DNA of 8,141 nt from an uncultured Flavobacterium sp. (GTDB taxonomy: Bacteria > Bacteroidota > Bacteroidia > Flavobacteriales > Flavobacteriaceae), in the NCBI GenBank assembly GCA_946480635.1, contig CAMLKV010000090.1:1-8141 (forward strand). Reading direction: 5' to 3'. Position numbers and translations under genes: made by a program. Shown here piece after piece: positions 6,335 through 8,141 of this stretch (within the stretch, counting starts at the first letter, position 1; every line of letters begins with the position of its first letter). Under the pieces are notes generated by a model. The model was not told the origin of the DNA. It worked only from the letters and a program-made list of their open reading frames with translations, and did no database searches.

Positions 6335-6463
6335 GTTATTTTGTTTTTCACCTAAACTCTTTGAAAAATTTAAAATCCTTATATTTACTTTTTTGCTGAC
6401 AAAATTTGTTCTGTAAAAAAGCATAATCTGTAGCCCCAAACGAATTAATTTTAAGTAGTCAAG

Positions 6464-7201
6464 ATGGAAAAACATACTGTATCAGTAGTATCGTCACTTC
6501 TGAATGATAATCCAATACCTAATAACCTAATAAAGAAAGCTGATTTATTACCAGATCCAAAATCTCAGTTAAATTCTATGGAAATGAAAGAAAAACCTCT
6601 CGCAGATTCAAGTATTCCATTTAGAAATTTAATGAATTTAGCAACCAAAAAGGAAAGTATTGCCCTACTTATTGATAAACTAGATGTAGAAAACAATCTT
6701 AGATATCAACGAACAGTTGAAGATACCTATTGTAATGTGTACTCTTATGATTATTGCTATTTCAGTAAAGTATATCTTCCAACAGTTTGGTGGACAGATG
6801 AATCTCTTAAAAAAGTATTAGAAGGACAAAAAGTAGAGCCTGTTTTTGAGCAAACTGTTGATCGTATTTACTCCAGTGCGATACACGATTGGTTTTTAGA
6901 ATGGGGTGCCAGTTTTGGGTGGAAAAGAATGTTTACTGCAGATGAAATTCAGAATAAAGTAAATACCGAAGGTGGAGTTGGAATAATTTGTGCCAAAAGA
7001 AAAGAAAAAGGACTTTCAGGACATATTGTTCCTGTTGTTCCTGAAACTGATCTACATAAAGCTTATCGAGAAAATGGTATAGTAGTGTATCCGCTGCAAT
7101 CACAAGCTGGTAAAGAGAATTACAATTACTTTTCAGAAGTTCGAAAGGATTGGTGGAATGATGAATTATATTCTTCTTATGTATTTTATTACCATGAATA
7201 A
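6464..7201 (+). CDS. Putative papain-fold (CHAP/NlpC-P60-like) cysteine amidase, unexported
   Basis: No named family is recognised with certainty. The 245-residue protein has no signal peptide, lipobox or membrane segment. Residues 1-60 are polar and probably linker-like. From about 85 the order of motifs recalls papain-fold peptidoglycan amidases: TYCNVYSYDYC (88-98), with Cys90 at the start of a helix as a candidate nucleophile; LPTVWWTD (105-112); AIHDWFLEWGASFGWKR (139-155); GGVGIICAKR (170-179); SGHIVPVVPE (185-194), with His187 as candidate base; and YPLQSQAG (209-216). A Cys90-His187 pair plus Glu193 or Gln212 could complete an active site. Such proteins serve as phage endolysins, type VI secretion effectors or wall-remodelling enzymes. 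The lack of a Sec signal fits an effector or lysin, but no immunity or secretion gene is visible. It is transcribed divergently from a D-Ala-D-Ala dipeptidase. Confidence 0.6.
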   Translation: MEKHTVSVVSSLLNDNPIPNNLIKKADLLPDPKSQLNSMEMKEKPLADSSIPFRNLMNLATKKESIALLIDKLDVENNLRYQRTVEDTYCNVYSYDYCYFSKVYLPTVWWTDESLKKVLEGQKVEPVFEQTVDRIYSSAIHDWFLEWGASFGWKRMFTADEIQNKVNTEGGVGIICAKRKEKGLSGHIVPVVPETDLHKAYRENGIVVYPLQSQAGKENYNYFSEVRKDWWNDELYSSYVFYYHE

Positions 7202-7238
7202 AACACAATTAAGCCTTTTTTTACACACATTAAAAAAT

Positions 7239-7251
7239 ATTGATTATCAAT
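7239..7251. promoter_or_regulatory. 13-base palindrome just upstream of the -33 element
   Basis: ATTGAT-T-ATCAAT, a perfect 6+1+6 inverted repeat ending 11 bases before the TTG of the promoter at 7263-7293. The location suits an activator. The half-sites recall FNR-type TTGAT/ATCAA, but the one-base spacer differs from the usual four, so no regulator is assigned. Confidence 0.35.
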
Positions 7252-7262
7252 GCATTAACCAC

Positions 7263-7293
7263 TTGGAAATACGATAATAATAAACTACTTTTG
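7263..7293 (+). promoter_or_regulatory. Consensus Bacteroidetes promoter upstream of the ligase-like gene
   Basis: TTG (7263-7265), 20 bases, then TACTTTTG (7286-7293), a perfect TAnnTTTG. It is the best match in the window and has the same 20-base spacing as both metalloprotease promoters. Transcription from about 7300 would leave roughly 320 bases before the next coding start at 7623, so the leader, or a separate small RNA, deserves attention. Confidence 0.55.
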
Positions 7294-7312
7294 CAACTTA
7301 GAAAAACTTGAA

Positions 7313-7517
7313 TAGTAAAAGTTACAATTTCGCTATCCTTCTACTTAAATTATTGATATAAAAGTGATTTATCACATCTTAATTTTATAACCTACTTATA
7401 AAGTTTTACTTTTTTGTCAATCTTTCAGTTGATACAAGTACAAAATTTCTAAAAAATAAATTCCTATATTTTTAAAAGCAAACTGATTTTTTTTTCTAAT
7501 GGTAGTAACTTTTACTA
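7313..7517 (+). promoter_or_regulatory. Leader with mutually exclusive inverted repeats
   Basis: TAGTAAAAGTTAC (7313-7325) is the exact reverse complement of GTAACTTTTACTA (7505-7517), giving a possible 13-bp long-range helix. The right arm also sits in a local hairpin, GTAGTAA-CTT-TTACTAC (7502-7518, 7-bp stem), so the two structures cannot coexist. A third inverted repeat, GTGAT-TT-ATCAC (7364-7375), lies between and could be a small hairpin or a protein site. This layout resembles a switchable leader, but no known riboswitch or T-box motif is recognised and no U-tract terminator follows the local hairpin. Confidence 0.35.
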
Positions 7518-7622
7518 CTCATTATAAGACTTTCCGGCTATAATTTTAAATCATAGAATTTATATTTCTAAAGAAAAAAATAAAATTAAAACTCAAATAA
7601 ACATAAAAGAAAACTAGTATAA

Positions 7623-8141
7623 ATGAAAGACAATCAGACAAAAAAATATTATTGGGGAATTGGATTAGAAAACGAAACCTACATGCAATTTGAAGAACCT
7701 CTAATAGTTTCTGGTGAATTTATACAAGAAAAAATTGGTTTTGAGAGATATAGCATTGATTACAGAAAATGTTATAAAGCAGAAAGTTTAGCTCCTGTCC
7801 TGGAAAAGGCTTTTGATATTCATAAAAACTACAAAGTGAGCCGAATGATCAATAGTCACTCACTTGAAAAACTGGACATAAACTATCAGCATAAAACCTT
7901 ACCTGAAGTAAAACCAACTAAAGAAACGAACGAATTAGCTGCAAAGCCTATTGAAAATCCTCAATATCTTGGAAAATCAATCATGGAACTTTTCCTTGAA
8001 GATCAGCCCTACAATATTCAAAGTATGATTACTCAGCGTAATAAAACAATGGGTTCAGTCCATTTTGATGGTGATTCAATTGAGTTTGTAACCAAATATT
8101 TTGAGAATAGAACAATAGCTGATTCATGCAAGGAATTAAAT
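7623..8141 (+). CDS. N-terminal part of an unrecognised protein with ligase-like opening motif
   Basis: Open from ATG 7623 to the window edge (173 codons, no stop). There is no signal peptide, so it is cytosolic. The opening YYWGIGLENETYMQFEEP (residues 9-26) has the G-x-G-x-E-N-E pattern at a first beta strand, as in carboxylate-amine ligases of the GCS/amidoligase (glutamine-synthetase-fold) group. There the acidic residues bind metal-ATP and the strand is placed similarly. Later, NKTMGSVHFDGDSIEFVTKYF (about 139-159) contains an EFVT segment like the conserved E-(I/F)-V-(S/T) strand of amidoligases. Residues 70-120 are polar and probably an insertion or linker. I cannot name the family, and the catalytic C-terminal part is missing. 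It follows an amidase-like gene on the same strand but has its own promoter about 320 bases upstream. The alternative is a Bacteroidetes-specific protein with no enzyme activity. Confidence 0.6.
   Translation, partial: MKDNQTKKYYWGIGLENETYMQFEEPLIVSGEFIQEKIGFERYSIDYRKCYKAESLAPVLEKAFDIHKNYKVSRMINSHSLEKLDINYQHKTLPEVKPTKETNELAAKPIENPQYLGKSIMELFLEDQPYNIQSMITQRNKTMGSVHFDGDSIEFVTKYFENRTIADSCKELN

Larger units (their letters stand above)
6307..6335 (+). promoter_or_regulatory. Promoter of the amidase-like gene
   Basis: TTG (6307-6309), 18 bases, then TAGTTTTG (6328-6335), a perfect TAnnTTTG. This predicts a leader of about 120 bases before ATG 6464. Its -33 element abuts the -7 element of the divergent dipeptidase gene, so polymerase could probably occupy only one of the two at a time. 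Confidence 0.45.
7202..7622 (+). other. 421-base gap: promoter and long potentially structured leader
   Basis: The gap holds no long open reading frame. It contains a palindrome (7239-7251), a strong promoter (7263-7293), a predicted leader of about 320 bases with competing inverted repeats, and a possible 14-codon frame (ATG 7499 to TAA 7543, MVVTFTTHYKTFRL) that overlaps the 7502-7518 hairpin. No hairpin terminator is seen after the upstream gene, only a T run at 7216-7222. Confidence 0.5.

Noticed and set aside
6257..6475. Minus-strand open frame of 72 codons across the divergent promoter region
   Set aside because: It covers both predicted -7 elements and overlaps the start of the amidase-like gene; its composition is that of non-coding AT-rich DNA.
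6933..7208. Minus-strand open frame of 91 codons opposite the amidase-like gene
   Set aside because: It was considered as an antisense immunity gene, but it has no promoter, is very rich in His/Leu/Phe as an antisense artefact, and overlaps conserved-looking motifs of the sense gene.
7202..7222. T run after the amidase-like gene as an intrinsic terminator
   Set aside because: No hairpin stem precedes the T run.

Overview
The window looks like chromosome from a low-GC Flavobacteriaceae bacterium (Flavobacterium or a close relative). The evidence is the very AT-rich sequence, gene starts without Shine-Dalgarno motifs, Bacteroidetes-type promoters (TTG, about 20 bp, TAnnTTTG), a Bacteroidetes lipoprotein export-type signal, and protein families typical of the group. 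There are no tRNA, rRNA, CRISPR or insertion sequence elements that I can see.

Layout. Bases 2-157 are the tail of a DUF4159-like gene. Bases 453-2665 hold a tandem pair of paralogous M43-family zinc metalloprotease lipoproteins. The first (453-1421) is intact. The second (1719-2665) is broken by a net 13-base deletion relative to its neighbour, which separates the propeptide half from the catalytic half. Each copy has its own promoter of the same design and its own intrinsic terminator. Bases 2744-5584 form a tight three-gene operon: an AI-2E/PerM-type membrane protein, a SAM-dependent methyltransferase with a THUMP-like C-terminus (TTG start), and a small secreted protein of unknown function. 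Converging on it from the minus strand is a secreted VanX-type D-Ala-D-Ala dipeptidase (5641-6252).

The right-hand part is the least familiar. A 211-base divergent region carries back-to-back -7 elements separated by a 17-base palindrome. It is followed by an unexported protein with a Cys/His arrangement like papain-fold peptidoglycan amidases (6464-7201). After it come a 421-base gap with a textbook promoter and a long, potentially structured leader, and then the start of an unrecognised protein (7623 to the window end). Its opening G-x-G-x-E-N-E motif recalls GCS/amidoligase-type carboxylate-amine ligases.

Working together (inference): the dipeptidase, the amidase-like protein and the ligase-like protein could all act on peptide or amide bonds of cell-wall-like substrates. 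The amidase-like and ligase-like pair is the best candidate for an undescribed system. The metalloprotease pair shows duplication followed by decay of one copy.
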